From Ichthyophis bannanicus (Eukaryota; Chordata; Amphibia; Gymnophiona; Ichthyophiidae): 64,000 nucleotides of DNA. The stretch is from assembly GCA_033557465.1 (NCBI GenBank), contig CM066041.1, forward strand, positions 154,169,532-154,233,531, given 5' to 3'. The position numbers and the translations under genes were made by a program. The notes under the pieces were generated by a model. That model was given only the letters and a program-made list of their open reading frames with translations, did not search any database and was not told the DNA's origin. Positions 1-11,344 of this stretch are shown piece after piece. Each line of letters opens with the position of its first letter. Within the stretch, counting starts at the first letter, position 1.

Positions 1-300
1 GGGCAGAAAAGAGGGGTCTTTGCATGATCGCAGTTCTCCTCTTCTTCTGCCCGTGGGGGATGGGATCCCCATGGGCAGCCTGCTGCCTCCGAGTCGGGAT
101 CACAGCCTTCTCCTGTCCTGTCCAAGGGATGGATCTCCCATGGGCAGACTGGAGATGCCTTTGCCGTGATCGCGGCTTTCTCCTGCTTGCGGGGAGCCGA
201 TCTCCTGTGAGCAGAAGAGAGCCGTGGTCATGACAAAGGCCCCTTCTGTCTGTCCTCAGGAGATTGGATCCCTCAGGCAGACAGACTCTCTGCTGCCTTG
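1..300. repeat. Degenerate tandem repeat, about 75-bp unit, about four units
   Basis: Four diverged copies can be aligned by eye. Each starts near a GATCGC/GATCAC-like stretch (about 26, 100, 166, 232) and continues into CTTCTCCTGT-like and GGGATC..CCC(A)TGGGCAG-like blocks. Similarity falls off in the third and fourth copies. A 69-codon reading frame at 24-233 lies inside it and looks fortuitous. Confidence 0.55.
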
Positions 301-551
301 GATTGTGTTTGTTTGTTTAAAGGGGGGGGGGGAGAAAATCCCAGGTGCCAGGTGTAAATTTCTGGTTGCCGTGGTGACCTGACGCCTCAGATTTGTCGAA
401 CTCTGCTGTAAACCAAGATAAAAATACTATATTGAGAATATTTTGCTACATATTAAGGAATTCAGTGAATGAATTTTTTTTAAGAAACAGGTTATCTGCA
501 TCCCAACTACTTCCTGGATTTCTCATTTTTTAATTCCATTTGATGGACAAA
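301..551. other. No gene seen; G-run and AT-rich spacer
   Basis: It holds a G-homopolymer near 321-331 and AT-rich DNA. No coding or TE similarity is recognised. Confidence 0.5.
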
Positions 552-1329
552 TTACATGGAAAAAGATTGAGGCGTCATCATGGATAATACGTTGAAACCC
601 TCCGCCCAGTGCGCAGCAGCGGCCAGAAAAGCTAATAGAATGTAGGAATCATCAGGAAAGGAATGGAGAATAAAACCAAGGATATTGTAATGCCTCTGTA
701 TTTTTCCATGGTTCAACCGCACCTTGAATACTGTGTGCAATTCTGATCGCCGTATCTTAAAAAGGATATAGCAGAATTAGAGAAGGTACAGAGAAGAGCC
801 ACCAAAATGGTAAAGGGCGTGGAAGGATACCCCTTTGAGGAAAGGCTTAAAAGGTTAGGGCTCTTCAACTTGGAAAAGAGAAGACTGAGGGGAGATATGA
901 TAGAAGTCTATAAATTAATGAATGGAGTGGAACGGGTTAACATAGATTGGTTGTTTTAAGCCATCAAAAAGTAGAAAGACTAGAGGACACGCAATGAAGC
1001 TACAATGCAAATTTAAGACTAATAAGAGAAAATATTTTTTCACTCAACACATAATCAAACTCTGGAATTTGTTGCCAGAGGACATAGTAAAAGCTATTAG
1101 TGTAGCTGGGTTTAAAAAACGTTTGGACAAGTTCCTGGAGGAAAGGTTCATAAACCATTATTAAAGAGTACCCAGAAATCCACTGCTTACCCCAGGATGG
1201 GGATTGTGGAAGCTGTGGACTTTGGGTACCTGCTAGGTACTGGTGACCTGGATTGGCCACTGTTGGAAACAGGATACTGGGCTTGATGGATCTTGGTCTG
1301 ACCCAGTATGGCATTTCTTATGTTCTTAT
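552..1329 (+). mobile_element. CR1-clade LINE, 5'-truncated 3' end
   Basis: This is nearly collinear with 21710-22434 of the longer CR1 copy in this window. It encodes a broken C-terminal piece of ORF2 (around 780-950 the frame reads like [13 protein letters not shown]) and then the 3' UTR. It ends in the CR1-style tail TTATGTTCTTAT. Stops and frameshifts are visible, so it is a dead fragment. It contains no catalytic domain. Confidence 0.88.
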
Positions 1330-1332
1330 AAG

Positions 1333-1600
1333 AGAACCAAGTCAGTACAGTATCAGGCCGATATCCTTCAACTGGATTAAAAGTAAATGATGGTCCACAA
1401 GATCAAATGCGGCAGAGAAATCCAGGGAAATAGCTAATACGTAGTTACCCTGCTCAAAAGAATGATGAATCTCACTAAGCAATGCAGTGAGAATAGTCTC
1501 AATGCTGTGAGCTGGGTGAAAACCTGACTGGTGAGGGCGCAAGATGTTAATCTTTTCAACAAAATCTGTAAATTGAGATAAAAAAATTAATTTTACCAAT
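1333..1600 (-). pseudogene. L2-type LINE reverse transcriptase fragment
   Basis: Minus-strand translation gives an RT palm fragment with HQSGF and, about 30 residues on, SLDFSAAFDLVDHHLLL. This is the RT block carrying the first catalytic aspartate and is typical of the L2 branch. The second RT block (YADD) is not present. The fragment abuts the CR1 tail on one side, and the Tc1 element lies 60 bp beyond it on the other. Confidence 0.8.
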
Positions 1601-1658
1601 TTACAGCTTTCCTTCTGAATATAAGTTACAAAAAAACTGTTTTTTTGCACTTGTAATA

Positions 1659-1692
1659 CAGTCGTGGTCAACATTATTGGCACCCTTGCATT
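1659..1692. repeat. Tc1 left outer inverted/direct repeat
   Basis: It starts CAGTCGTGGTCAACATTATT and mirrors the right end with a few mismatches. TIRs with TA duplication are the binding and cleavage sites of Tc1 transposases. Confidence 0.9.
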
Positions 1693-1877
1693 TTAGGTAT
1701 GTTGTGCACAATATCTTGACAACTAATTGGAAATATTCCAACTGCATGTCATCATAATATTTTAATAGTATGCTTAATGGTATACAACAAAAAAAGATGT
1801 CTGTGCAACTTAGACATTGTAATTTCTGAGAAAAAAAAAACAAAATATGACCTGGACAGGATTAATGGCACCCTTCA

Positions 1878-2828
<951 letters not shown>

Positions 2829-3149
2829 TGTGAAAATGGAACAGGGAGTGAATGTGGCCATTTTAAACATTAGAACCATCATTCATTAGTTGATTCAAGT
2901 CATGTGAGTATTGACAGTTGATCACAGGTGCGGCTAATTTTACTGCAATGAGAATGCGGTCTTCTTTTCAAACTGATTTTAATTGTTTATAAGGGTGCCA
3001 ATAATCATGTCCTTACAATGTCCCGGTTTTTATACTACTTCCTACTGTTTCCTTTTTTAATTGGTCTTTATTTGATTCTTGTGTCAAATATGTGTGCATA
3101 TATACACTGACCACTTTTTTTTAGGAGATATTGGACTTTAAGGGGTTGA

Positions 3150-3183
3150 ACTGCAAGGGTGCCAATAATGTTAACCACAACTG
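3150..3183. repeat. Tc1 right outer inverted/direct repeat
   Basis: The reverse complement starts CAGTTGTGGTTAACATTATT and pairs with 1659-1692. The inner copy at about 2986-3012 repeats the GGGTGCCAATAATCATGTCC core. Confidence 0.9.
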
Positions 3184-3185
3184 TA

Positions 3186-3299
3186 ATTTCTTGTCATGCA
3201 GTGCTTTATAAAGTTTTATGTAGAGTGAAATATCTCACATTGTTACTCAGTTGTGCAAGATATTCATATGGTTCTTTTTCAACCTTTCAATTAGTACCG
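3186..3299. other. Short spacer, nothing recognised
   Basis: This is AT-rich sequence between the Tc1 right end and the purine-rich repeat. It could be the continuation of the L2 fragment left of Tc1, but I cannot show homology. Confidence 0.4.
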
Positions 3300-3821
3300 A
3301 CGGGGGAGGTGGGCACTGATGGGGGTAGGGAGCTGAACAGTGGCATGGGGAAGAGACGATGCTAGATCAGAGGGAGGGGAAGCTGAAAATGGGAAAGGGT
3401 GAAAGTGATAGAGGGGATAATATTCTAGTTCAGGTTGGAGGGGGAGAATAGAGGGGATATTATGGTTCGGGTTGGGGGAGGAAGGAACATAAAGCAGGGC
3501 ATAGGGGGTGCTGAACAGAGGGGAAATAGGGTGATAGGGGAAATGTCAGATACAGAATAATAGAGAATGGAGGGGTGATGGCGAACATGGAGGGAATAAT
3601 AAGGTGACGGGGAAGCTGGACAGTGTGGCTGGAGGAATAGGGACACATAAGGGAGATGCTGGACATAGAAGGTTGACAGACCCAGAGGGAATGCTAAACT
3701 TGGGTGGAGAGGGAATAGGATGATAAGGAGAGATGCTAGATGCAGGGGGGGGGGGGGAGATATAAGGACACAGAGGGGAGTTGATAGACCTAGGAGGGGG
3801 TCTAGAAACACAGGTGGATAA
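3300..3821. repeat. Purine-rich degenerate tandem repeat (GATGCTGGACATAGAGGGGA type), left block
   Basis: G/A-dominated sequence carries recurring GATGCTRGAYA-like words (for example near 3357, 3656 and 3732) separated by GGGGA/GGGAATA runs. Unit length is irregular, about 35-60 bp. The repeat resumes at 5128 after an L2 insertion. Reverse-strand frames through it are low-complexity and not real genes. Confidence 0.6.
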
Positions 3822-5127
3822 TGGACATTTATTTAACAGGATTTTTATACTGCTTTCTCATACAATCAAAGCGGTTTACATAAAACTCAAAAATGTTACA
3901 GAGAACTCAATGAACAAATAGGTAGGGAAGGCATGCGGGAGATGTCTAGAGGCAGAACGTATATACATGCCAACATAGTGAATGGGGTTAGCTGTACTTC
4001 AGGTTTGATCAGTGAGATGACGGGACTAGGTGTTTTCTTTGAAGTGGTCGGTGAGGAGAAAGGTCTTGAGAAGTTTTCGAAAGTCCTTTAAGTCTTTGGT
4101 GGTTCTGATTTTTTTCTGGCAAGTTGTTCCAGATGGTGGGCGCAACTAAGGAGAGAGCTCTCTTTGTGGTGGAATTATTTGCTTGATGTAGGAGTTACAA
4201 ATTGGTATTGTATCTCTGGTGTTGAGTCTCTTCGTTCTGCAGCTCAAGTTTGTGTTAAACAGATCTTGTAGAGTTCCAGCTGACAAGTTGTTTCTTGTCT
4301 TGAATATGGTAAAAGTGGTTTTGTATTTAGCTCTTGAGAAGACTGGAAGCCAATGTAGTTGGTATAGTAATGAGGTTGTGTACATATTTGGGCGATCCTG
4401 TTATGATGCGGGCAGCGGTGTTCTGGGCCAGTTGCCAGGGCCGGATGGTTTGGGTTGGAAGACCATGCAAGAGTGAGTTACAGTAATCCAAAATAGGTGT
4501 TATTAGTGTTTGACATACTTTGCAAAAGTGGTCCTGACTGAGAAGGGGCTTTAGTTTTCGGATAATTGCAAGCTTATGGAATATTAATGTGTGCTTATAG
4601 GTTGAGGAAACAGTCAATGGTGATACCTAAGTATCGTACTTCCTCCTTTATTGCTATTATAGTTTATAGTGTCCGCTATGGATATAGATGCGGGGGGGGG
4701 GGGGGGAATGAAGGGTCCCGTGTTATGAATAGTGCTTCTGATTTCTTAAAATTGACTTGGAGATTGTTGGATGCCAGCCAGTTGCTCATTTCCATGAGGC
4801 TTTTGGTAATATTCGAGTATTCAGGCGAGTCAAGGTGGATAGGGGAGTAGATCATGATGTCATCTGCATAAATTGCGTAGTGGATGTTGTGCTATTTGAA
4901 GATGTTACATATTGGTGTAAGTAGATGTTGAAAAGGAGGGCGAACAGGGAGGATCCTTGTGGCACTCCTTGACTTGAGAGAAATGGGGTTGATGTATTAG
5001 GACCAACTTTGACCTTTTGTTGTCTGTGACTGATGTAGGAGTTGAACCAATTGAGGGTTGTACCGTGAAGTCCAGTGTTGTAGAGACATCGTAGTAGGGT
5101 GCTGTGAGATAAGCTGAGGAGATGTCC
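3822..5127 (-). mobile_element. L2-type LINE, 5'-truncated (RT C-terminal half and 3' UTR)
   Basis: The 3' end is at about 3822, where the complement reads GTAAACCGCTTTGATTGTAT followed by GCAGTATAAA and a TAAATA-like tail. That is the signature end of this LINE group in the window. Minus-strand translation in several frames gives RT and thumb blocks: HSTLLRCLYNTGLHGTTLNW and QGVPQGSSLFALLFNIYLH (about 4920-5100), TLITPILDYCNSLLHG (about 4440-4510) and the C-terminal LHWLPV (about 4340). Frameshifts break the frame. It interrupts the purine-rich repeat. Confidence 0.88.
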
Positions 5128-5239
5128 ACAAAAACAAGAAGGAAATGGGGGAAGGTGGAGTAAGAATACAGAGGGGATATGCTGGGCATGGGTGGGGGGA
5201 GTAGGAAGACAGATAGGAGATGCTAGACAGAGATGGGGA
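5128..5239. repeat. Purine-rich tandem repeat, right block
   Basis: It continues the 3300-3821 repeat on the far side of the L2 insertion, with GATATGCTGGGCATGG and GATGCTAGACAGAGATGGGG. Confidence 0.55.
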
Positions 5240-5760
5240 GATTTCATTCTTACATCCAGTCTTCAATATCGCTCTTTTTACTGAATTTACCTTTTAGATT
5301 TCCATCTCTCTCTTTGCTTCTCCCCCACCCCATTTCTCTCTCATCCAGCATCTCATCTCTCTCTCTCTCTCCCCATCCGCACATTCCATTTAGCGCTACT
5401 CCTCTGTCGTCATACTCCCCTGTATCTAAACACTTCTCTGTTGTCTGACCGCCCCCAGCATCTCCCTTCTATCTCCTTGCCCTCCTGGATTCAGAATCTC
5501 CCTTGTTTTCCTACCTCCTCTAACTCAAGTATTTCCCTTCTGCTTTCCTTTTCCACAGCATTTCCCTTGTCTTTCTATTCCCTCTGCCAAACATCTCCCC
5601 CTCACCCTCCGTGTCCAGCAACTCCTCCATCACCATGTTCTCCCCCTTCCATGTCCAGCAACTCAGTCACCCTACTCTCCCTCTTCATGTCCAGCATCTC
5701 CCTCCCCAAATTCAGCATTTCCTGTTTCTTCTCTTCTCTCCTCCACCTCACCTGTGCTGA
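5240..5760. repeat. Pyrimidine-rich tandem repeat (GTCCAGCATCTC type), opposite orientation
   Basis: Strongly C/T-rich sequence carries repeated CCAGCATCTC-like words (about 5346, 5456, 5689) and a (TC)n run near 5355-5372. It is the complement type of the neighbouring purine-rich block, so polarity switches near 5240. Reading frames here are low-complexity serine/proline/leucine strings and are not credible genes. Confidence 0.6.
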
Positions 5761-6599
5761 TGCTACTTACCAGGATCTGGGAAGCAGCAGCAAACAATAA
5801 AAAACCCCAAAACAACCCAAACAAACCATGGGGCCGTTCTCTGCCTGCCATCCATGACTCTGCTGGTCCCACCCCTCTGACACAAGAGAGAAGGGCCCCA
5901 TAGCTTTTTTTTTTGTTGCTTGCTTCTGCAGCTAGAGGTACTGATAAGCAGTATTGGTGCAGGTAAGGTGAGGTGCTGGAGGGACGGGGAGAAGCAGGAT
6001 GCTGTACTAACTAAGACACTTTTTCCCATGACTGAAAATTAAGACTAGCAGAAAGAATAAACAGCCATGCTGCTTGCAGTTGGATTGCAAAGGCTTAGCC
6101 TCCCCAAGCCTCTTATACAGGGCACTTATGCAATTCAGTCTTCTATTTCTTGATAGTCTCTCTTCCTGCACCTTCCCTTTCAACTCCATTTTATCAGGCA
6201 TTTTGCTCTGATTTCTGCCATTTTCCAACTTTGCCAACTTCTATCTCATTTCTTTTAACTTTGCTGCACTATTTGCCTGAAGTCTTCCTGAATCAGTGCA
6301 TCATGTTCTCTCTCTGGTTGTTTTGTTTGTTTGTTTTTTTAATTTATTAAGCTTTTACACATTCAATGAAGAGTAAATCAAAGAAACAAACACCAGCAAA
6401 TCCATATTACATCAAAGTAAACACCATAGTGCACATCACAGAGATAGCTACCGTCCCAAATAAAATGCCGTTATAATATCAAGACTCTTATACACTTGAC
6501 CATTCTGTACAATATGATACAAAATAAGGAAAAAGATATCAAGAACTTTGCCCCCTCAGAAATTCCTCTAACTGAACTGGATCGAAACCCCCCAAACAA
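5761..6599. other. Unassigned DNA
   Basis: No coding or TE similarity is recognised. It contains T-runs (about 5905-5915, 6330-6345). Short frames on both strands have no recognisable domains. Confidence 0.4.
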
Positions 6600-6706
6600 A
6601 CCCATAATGTTATATGTATATTGTTTCCAATTCAGTGTAAACCACTTTGATTTATTGAGAAGGTGGTACAGAAAATCCACACATAAAATAAAATAAATAA
6701 ATAAAC
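6600..6706 (+). mobile_element. L2-type LINE or SINE 3' tail
   Basis: GTAAACCACTTTGATTTATT followed by GGTGGTACAGAAAA and a (TAAA)n tail to 6704 matches the shared 3' end of this window's L2-type LINEs. The SINE at 61160-61393 carries the same kind of tail. Only the tail is present, so the source type cannot be decided. Confidence 0.6.
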
Positions 6707-7121
6707 CAAGCTCCCTGATAACTCATAGGACATTTGCAGGGAAATCTCAAAAAGAAAGAATCCCCCAGGGCTGAAATCTTAGGTTTCAACACCATGAAGG
6801 CTTTACGGCCTCAACTGGGTAGCTTTACAAACATCAGGAAATGCATTTATATGCTGCCCACAGAAAGGAACATTTTTCATATCCAGACTATGCACTCATC
6901 TTTTTGAGATTCTCCTAGAATCTCTTGTTTGCCATGTATATTGTGGAGTAGAGACTATTTCTTATAATGTATGTATATCACAGCGTACTTTAGAAATAAA
7001 TAGCAGTATTCAACCATGTGATCTAAAATGGAGGGTGATACAGAAGACCTCGAGGCTATGAGTGTGTCATTTCCTGTACAACTGCAGTAACTGGACTTTA
7101 CAGTGAATTGAGTCGACAGTG
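6707..7121. other. Unassigned DNA
   Basis: No reading frame or repeat similarity that I can support. Confidence 0.4.
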
Positions 7122-7129
7122 ATCCTGCT

Positions 7130-7295
7130 CAGGGTTCAAAGTGTTGATACCCCCTAGGCTAATCTTAAGCCTTATGCCCCCTGGCTGTTAGACTCAATTG
7201 TTTAGCTTTGAATATCCTGCTGTTTGCCGCCCACCAGAAGCTGTCACCCTAGGAAACTGCCTAGTTTCCCTAATGGCTGGGCTGGGCCGGCCCTG
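7130..7295. mobile_element. Small hAT-like non-autonomous element
   Basis: The 166-bp element starts CAGGGTTCAA and ends GGGCCGGCCCTG. It is flanked by ATCCTGCT (7122-7129) and ATCCTGCA (7296-7303), an 8-bp duplication with one mismatch, as expected for hAT. The right terminus read inwards (CAGGGCCGGCCC) equals the left terminus of the large element at 57567. A related internal stretch (CTTAAGCCTTATACCC) occurs near 28862. Confidence 0.65.
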
Positions 7296-7303
7296 ATCCT
7301 GCA

Positions 7304-7494
7304 TTCTAGCTATGTTGAAATGCTCTGTTCAGGATGCATTTCATGCTCTGGCTGTTTTGTCACCAGGCTCTGGTTGACTGCTTCTCAGTCACATTGAGGA
7401 CAGCATCCACATATCCACAGGGCTACTCTTTGGTGTCCAAACTCTGCATGCTTTTACTCTAACATTTCTTCCTCAATATTTCATTTTTGTAGCA
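7304..7494. other. Unassigned DNA
   Basis: No recognisable feature. Confidence 0.35.
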
Positions 7495-7845
7495 AACATT
7501 TTGAAAATGCCAATAACACATCCGTCACGGCAAACAAGTTCTGGAAACATCACCACATCAGTCAGGGCAAACACATTCTGGGATGATAACCATCACATTT
7601 GTCAGAGCAACATTTTCCAGGAGCATTAGTATACCCTTAACACAGCATGCACATTCTGGGAACATAAACATCACACCTGTCACAGCATGCATGTCCTAGG
7701 AACACCAATGTGACATTTCCTGGGAATGTCATTATCCAACATGACAGAGCATATGCATTCTTAAAATGTAACTATAAGACCTGATTCTGAGGATCTCATT
7801 ACCATATCAGTCACAGTGTGTACCTTCTGAGAAAGTCATAAAAGT
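7495..7845. repeat. Degenerate tandem repeat, about 45-50-bp unit
   Basis: Recurring blocks resemble AACATCACAYNTGTCAGRGC followed by AACACATTCTGGGAACATAA. They are seen near 7545, 7588, 7650 and 7668, and are weaker to 7840. Copies are diverged and spacing is irregular. Confidence 0.55.
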
Positions 7846-7847
7846 AG

Positions 7848-8115
7848 AACATGATGACTGAAAAAAAGACCATGCAGTGTAGTGCGTGCACATTCACATC
7901 AACCATCCTCCTCTATAATCCCTTCCTCTTCCTCAGAGATTCTCTGTGCTTGTCCTATACTTTCTTGAATTCAGATACAGTGCTGGTCTCCACCATCTCC
8001 ACTGGGAAGCTCGTCTATGCATCCACCATCCTTTCTGTAAAGAAATATTTCTTTAGGTTACTTCTGAGTCTACCCCTTTTCATCTACATCCTATGGCCCT
8101 TTCTTTCCAGATCCT
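7848..8115 (-). mobile_element. CR1-clade LINE 3' end, truncated
   Basis: The complement reads through a FFTEKG-like block and then the CR1 terminal motif ATGGTCTTTTTTTCAGTCAT-CATGTTCT. The CR1 at 47984-49492 ends the same way. The C-terminal ORF2 scrap is frameshifted. The 3' end is at about 7848. Confidence 0.75.
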
Positions 8116-9521
8116 CCTTTTCTTGAAAGAGGTTTGACTTCAGTGAATTTATAACTTGGCGCCATCTAAAATGTCACTACCACATCTGCTATTTAACATA
8201 ACTTCTTAGAGAAGAAACATAAAGCATCAGAAGCTCATGGGACAAAAGTTTCAGCTTCTTGCTGCAGATATGCGCTATTCATTGCGTTCAGTGTCTTGCA
8301 GATGCAGTTCATAAATATAAGTAAATAAATTAAAATTTAAAATAAAATGGCCTCAAAGGATCAAGTTAATATGCACTAAGTCATATGAAAATGCAGACCC
8401 AAATGACAGGAGTGATTTGTTTATTTTTCTGATACGCCTATAAAAATGCAAATGTCCTCTACACACTGCCTCACCACAGGACAAATACAAGAAGCGCTGA
8501 CCGTAGTGGGTACTAGGCCCAGGACATATCATCCAGAGCAGAGCTTCCTTGATTGAGACTGAAGAACTAAGGGGAGTAGGCTGTGCAAAAGGTTCAGTGC
8601 CTTTGCCTTTGAAATGGGGGGGGGGGGGGGAGAAGGGAGGCTGCACAAGACCAGCCTTTTTTGCACTCAAGGAAAGTACTCTGACTTACACACCCCTATT
8701 CTCCCTTCTACTGACTTACCTGTAATGACTCTGACAAAACATTTCCTCCTTTATGCCCAGTAGTATCCTCCCTCTTCCCCCTAGCTCAGCATCTGTCAAT
8801 TCCTTCCCCTCAGCAGCTCCAATACCTCAAGGCAGATTTCCAGGATTTTTACTCTGCAGCAAAGCAAAGCTGAGAAATTCAGCATGAAGTCTGTGAGCCT
8901 ATGCACACAATCAGTTTGCAGTGACAATGTTCCCTGCTTTTTCACAGTCTTCCTCTTAATAAAATCTGAGTAAGGTGCAGTACCACTGCAGGGCTTGTGA
9001 ATGCATACTGGCTCATAGGCTCCATGCTGAATTTCTCAGTTTTACATGTCCCTTGCAAGGGGGAAGGTAGAGGACCCAGGGAAGAAGAACCTCATGATGT
9101 CTCTGCTGCTAATATTAACCTCAACGAATACCTGATGTCAGGTGATGGGGCCGCTGGGGTAGCTCCCTCCCCTGCCCTGCAAGGAACGGACATGGATACA
9201 GCAGGGATGGCAGCAATGCAATATTCTTTCAAACACACACTGCCTCATAGCCAGAATTGATTTTTTGGCAGAGCTGTGGTTAACATGGGTAGGTGAACTT
9301 TCTTAGGCTCATCTATACATAAACCTGTCTCTCCAGCCTGACAGAATATACTTCCTCTCCTCAAATCCAGCAGGATTCCAGTGCTATCCTCTGTTCTCAC
9401 CCCTGGAACTCCCACAGTCAGTCCACTTCCTGTGTTCAGCTCCCTTTGACTTTTCCCCCTGACCTTTGAGGCTGTATCCTCGGGCTGAATCTGTTGCCAC
9501 TTCATCCTTCTGGCCTAAGCT
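8116..9521. other. Unassigned DNA with G-run
   Basis: It contains a G-homopolymer (about 8617-8631) and an A/T-rich patch near 8310-8345. Frames of 80-105 codons (for example minus 8353-8670, plus 8997-9260, minus 9245-9505) show no recognisable motif. The right part is the target into which the PLE at 9537 inserted. Confidence 0.4.
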
Positions 9522-9536
9522 GCTGATTCAACCACA
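9522..9536. repeat. PLE target-site duplication, left copy
   Basis: GCTGATTCAACCACA is repeated exactly at 13688-13702, bracketing the Penelope-like element. Confidence 0.92.
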
Positions 9537-10170
9537 AAAACAAAAATAGAGCAGAATCAAAAAAGTCGTGAGCTAAAGTATGTATGTATGTGTAAATGTT
9601 GGAAGGTTAGCCATGAGGAAAAAACTACCTCTCGTGGAAGTACTTCCATTTTACTCAATTTAAAGAGCTCCAACAAGAGCTTAAAAGTAGGTAAAATCAC
9701 CATGTAATAGTGTGCCCTACACCAAAACGTATTCAAAAAATAATTTTCTTCCAACAAACAAACTACTGAAACTGATCCAATAGGACAATCAAGAGTAACA
9801 AATAATGGAAGTTACTTATCTGTTGTCCATGGAAAACCCAAGCCATAGCATTTCTCCAGACTCGGTTAGATTTCAGTCTCTTAGATATCCACAGTTTTGA
9901 AAAAGAACACAGTACTGTGTTTTGGACAAATCAATATTAATGCCCTGTATCAACGCTCTCCTTTACTGCAAACAAAAGCTTAGCTCCCCATTTCTTCAGG
10001 ACGCTAGCGCATGCTCATATACGATCTAATACCACAGAAAAGGAATCCATGATTAAATACCAGTTAGAGCCAATCACAGCTACTTAAGTCATGAAAAACA
10101 CTCCCTATCTACACAAGATAGAACAGATACACTTAATTAACCTACTAGATCTTGTTACTTCAAAGAAGGC
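9537..10170. repeat. PLE terminal arm, left (inverted copy of 12950-13655)
   Basis: It pairs along its length with the complement of the right arm. Matching words include TAGCCATGAGGAAAAAACTA, GATCTAATACCACAGAAAAG and GATAGAACAGATRCACTTAA. It differs by scattered substitutions and lacks the 50-bp CR1 insertion found in the other arm. The end of the GIY-YIG frame runs into it. Confidence 0.9.
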
Positions 10171-10579
10171 TGATCCAATCAAGTTCTTTGTTAAGACCCT
10201 GTGGTTCCACAGTAGCTAAACGAAATATCCAAGTTTGTTCAAGCAATTGTAGACGTTGTTCTCGATTGCCTCCTCGTGGATTTACAGGCACATAATCAAG
10301 AATTCTCCAAGACATATCAGTAAATTGATGTTGATGGTCTAAACAATGTTGGACTATAGAGGCAGATACAGTTTTTGTTTTTATTCTAGATGCATGTTCA
10401 TGTAAACGAACACGTATAGGATGAATTATTCGCCCGATGTACAAAAACTTACATGGGCAAACTAGAACATATACCACACAAGATGTAGAACATGTGGTAT
10501 GCCATCTAGCAACATGTAAAAAATCAGAGTTGGGAACCTGCCATTCTTTGCCTTCAATAGAGTATTCACAAATTAACAA
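10160..10579 (-). pseudogene. PLE GIY-YIG endonuclease domain (C-terminal part)
   Basis: A 139-residue minus-strand frame carries the PLE endonuclease. Residues about 33-50 are CVVYVLVCPCKFLYIGR, giving the GIY-YIG motif as VVY...YIG with a CCHH-like cysteine pair before it. They are followed by the catalytic-arginine helix HPIRVRLHEHASR and, near residue 85, the HCLDHQHQF block. In living PLEs this domain nicks DNA to prime reverse transcription and is fused to the RT upstream. Here the fusion is broken by the insertion at 10567-11344, after YSIEGK, and the protein stops inside the left arm. The motifs look intact, but the gene is interrupted. Confidence 0.88.
10553..10566. repeat. 14-bp direct repeat at the edge of the fold-back insertion
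   Basis: TTCAATAGAGTATT recurs at 11345-11358 and encodes the shared YSIE residues on both sides. It is probably the target duplication of the inserted inverted repeat. Confidence 0.75.
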
Positions 10580-11344
10580 CCCATGTTATCTCCCACAGCT
10601 ATATCCACCCCTTTAGGGAAACAAACAAACGAACAATTTTTGTCGGAACGCACACCTTGAAGAAATACTTCCATCTCGTGGTGTAATGTTCCTTTTTTTG
10701 TTTTTTGTGATTAGGGACGCAACCATAACATAAAATTATTGAGAGTATTATTTAAACCCTCAATACCAACCGGTAAAACTACACACTCTATTGTCTCAAA
10801 CCAACAAACAGAGAGATCACTTAGCTGTTTATGATTAGGTATGTTCCATCTGTTTCAAACGCATAGATCCTTGGTCTTCATTAAGAAGTGCCTTAATTCC
10901 AGCCAAAATGTTTCTCTCAATGAACGTGTTTTTTTGGCAACACAGTTTGAAGAAGGGTCAGGAGGAGCCATGACCTGAAACACAACGCTGGGTTACTGAT
11001 TCGTGATCTTTGGATCTCGAAGGGTTTGCCAAAAAAACACGTTCATTGAGAGAAACGTTTTGACTGGAATTAAGGCACTTCTTAATGAAGACTAAGGATC
11101 TATGCTTTTGAAACAGATGGAACATACCTAGTCGTAAACAGCTAAGTGATCTCTCTGTTTGTTGGTTTGAGACAATAGAGCGTGTAGTTTTACCGGTTGG
11201 TATTGAGGGTTTAAATAATACTCTCAATAATTTTATGTTAGGGTTGCGTCCCTAATCACAAAAAACAAAAAAAGGAACATTACACCACGAGATGGAAGTA
11301 TTTCTTCAAGGTGTGCGTTCCGACAAAAATTGTTCAATGTTTGT
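10567..11344. mobile_element. Fold-back (inverted-repeat) insertion inside the PLE
   Basis: The 778-bp insert is built from two arms of about 320-340 bp in inverted orientation (about 10618-10941 and 11024-11342) around an unpaired centre of about 80 bp. Shared words include ACCGGTAAAACTACAC, GAAGAAATACTTCCATCTCG and TTGCCAAAAAAACACGTTCA. The arms differ by a few percent. It lies between the 14-bp direct repeats. No transposase or known TIR was recognised. The 89-codon minus frame at 10958-11227 shows no domain I know. Its origin is unclear: an independent fold-back element or an inverted duplication of PLE-derived sequence. Confidence 0.8.

Noticed and set aside
24..233. 69-codon plus-strand frame
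   Set aside because: It lies in a degenerate tandem repeat and has no recognisable domain.
3425..3811. Long minus-strand frames through the purine-rich repeat (also 5233-5800, 35319-35876, 55551-55982)
   Set aside because: Low-complexity Ser/Pro/Leu/His strings caused by strand-biased repeats, not proteins.
9245..9505. 86-codon minus-strand frame as a host exon
   Set aside because: No domain and no convincing splice sites. It could equally be repeat-derived.
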